From Actinomycetales bacterium (GTDB taxonomy: Bacteria > Actinomycetota > Actinomycetes > Propionibacteriales > Nocardioidaceae), in contig JAAZCT010000147.1 in assembly GCA_012513165.1 (NCBI GenBank), positions 1-5,689 on the forward strand: a stretch of 5,689 nt of DNA. Direction: 5' to 3'. Position 1 is the stretch's first letter. Each line of letters begins with the position of its first letter. Both the position numbers and the translations under genes were made by a program. Under the pieces are notes generated by a model. That model saw nothing but the letters and a program-made list of their open reading frames with translations, was not told the origin of the DNA and did no database searches. Below, piece after piece: positions 5,259 through 5,689 of this stretch.

Positions 5259-5689
5259 GCAGTATCTTGGTGGTCGAGGATGAAGAAAGAATCGCCGCTT
5301 TCGTTGCAAAAGGCCTGAAAGCCGAGGGCTTCACGGTCACCGTCGTCGGCGATGGGATCACAGGTTTGGACTACGCGACGACGGGTGAGTTCGATCTGGT
5401 AGTTCTCGATATCGGTTTGCCTGGGCTGAACGGTTTCGACGTGCTCGAGCGGCTGAGCGCCGCGCGTCCAGACGTCAAAGTGATCGTGTTGTCGGCTCGG
5501 GACTCGGCAGCGGATGTCGTGGCGGGCTTGGAGGGTGGCGCCGTTGATTACATGTCAAAACCGTTTTCCTTTGCGGAACTGCTCGCACGCGTCCGGTTGC
5601 GGTTGGCGCAAGCGACCGCAGCAACCGAGAACCTCGAATTCGAGGTGGGTGACGTCCGGCTCGATCTGCGCCGTCGAACCGTCTATGTG
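5255..5689 (+). CDS. OmpR-type response regulator (3' end outside window)
   Basis: The first 145 residues are present and open to the window edge. Residues 1-118 are a complete receiver domain: acidic pocket Glu8-Asp9 in LVVEDEE, phosphoacceptor Asp52 in VVLDIGLPGLNG, the switch Ser80 in VIVLSARD, and Lys102 in SKPF. The usual GADDY before the Lys reads GAVDY (95-99), a mild variation. From about 127, EFEVGDVRLDLRRRTVYV is the start of an OmpR/PhoB winged-helix DNA-binding domain (the GDLRLD...R.V motif), so it is most likely a transcription factor of that class; the recognition helix lies beyond the window. Its ATG overlaps the kinase stop (ATGA, 5255-5258), and AGAGG at 5246-5250 is a Shine-Dalgarno at short spacing. 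It is the cognate partner of the upstream kinase and may bind the phased repeats at 3514-3541. Confidence 0.95.
   Translation, partial: MSSILVVEDEERIAAFVAKGLKAEGFTVTVVGDGITGLDYATTGEFDLVVLDIGLPGLNGFDVLERLSAARPDVKVIVLSARDSAADVVAGLEGGAVDYMSKPFSFAELLARVRLRLAQATAATENLEFEVGDVRLDLRRRTVYV

Overview
The window looks like chromosomal DNA of an actinobacterium of moderately high GC. The reasons are GC-rich third positions, a menaquinone-type menB, a DUF3152-type secreted protease-like protein with an Ig-like module, a secreted protein with the actinobacterial 'YPVVADP' signature, and an HK/OmpR-type two-component operon with ATGA coupling. The sequence alone does not fix the genus. There are no RNA genes, insertion sequences, CRISPR arrays or phage genes.

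Layout: (1) 1-429, plus strand, the 3' end of menB (1,4-dihydroxy-2-naphthoyl-CoA synthase). (2) 478-521, a 19-bp perfect inverted repeat serving as a shared terminator between convergent genes. (3) 572-1753, minus strand, a secreted 393-aa protein of unknown function with a Gly/Leu/Asp-rich repetitive C-terminus. (4) 1754-1927, an AT-rich upstream region with a palindrome. (5) 1928-2866, minus strand, an exported DUF3152-like metzincin-type protease candidate. (6) 2895-3386, minus strand, a hotdog-fold acyl-CoA thioesterase gene interrupted by an in-frame amber codon at codon 37. A naive gene call would see only its C-terminal 98 codons. (7) 3387-3554, a divergent intergenic region with an 8-bp hairpin, a candidate promoter and three hexamer repeats spaced 11 bp apart. 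(8) 3555-5689, plus strand, a tightly packed operon: a small single-span exported or membrane protein with a 21-residue Asp-rich tail, a HAMP/HisKA/HATPase sensor kinase that starts on the base after the small gene's stop, and an OmpR-type response regulator (ATGA overlap) that runs off the window.

How the genes work together: the last three are probably translationally coupled and likely form one signalling unit. The acidic exported protein may act as an accessory to the kinase, for example by sensing cations or the envelope, but this is inference. The 11-bp phased repeats upstream would suit autoregulation by the encoded regulator. The two minus-strand secreted proteins and the broken thioesterase have no evident functional link to it. 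The most notable points are the amber-interrupted thioesterase and the poly-Asp protein built into a two-component operon.
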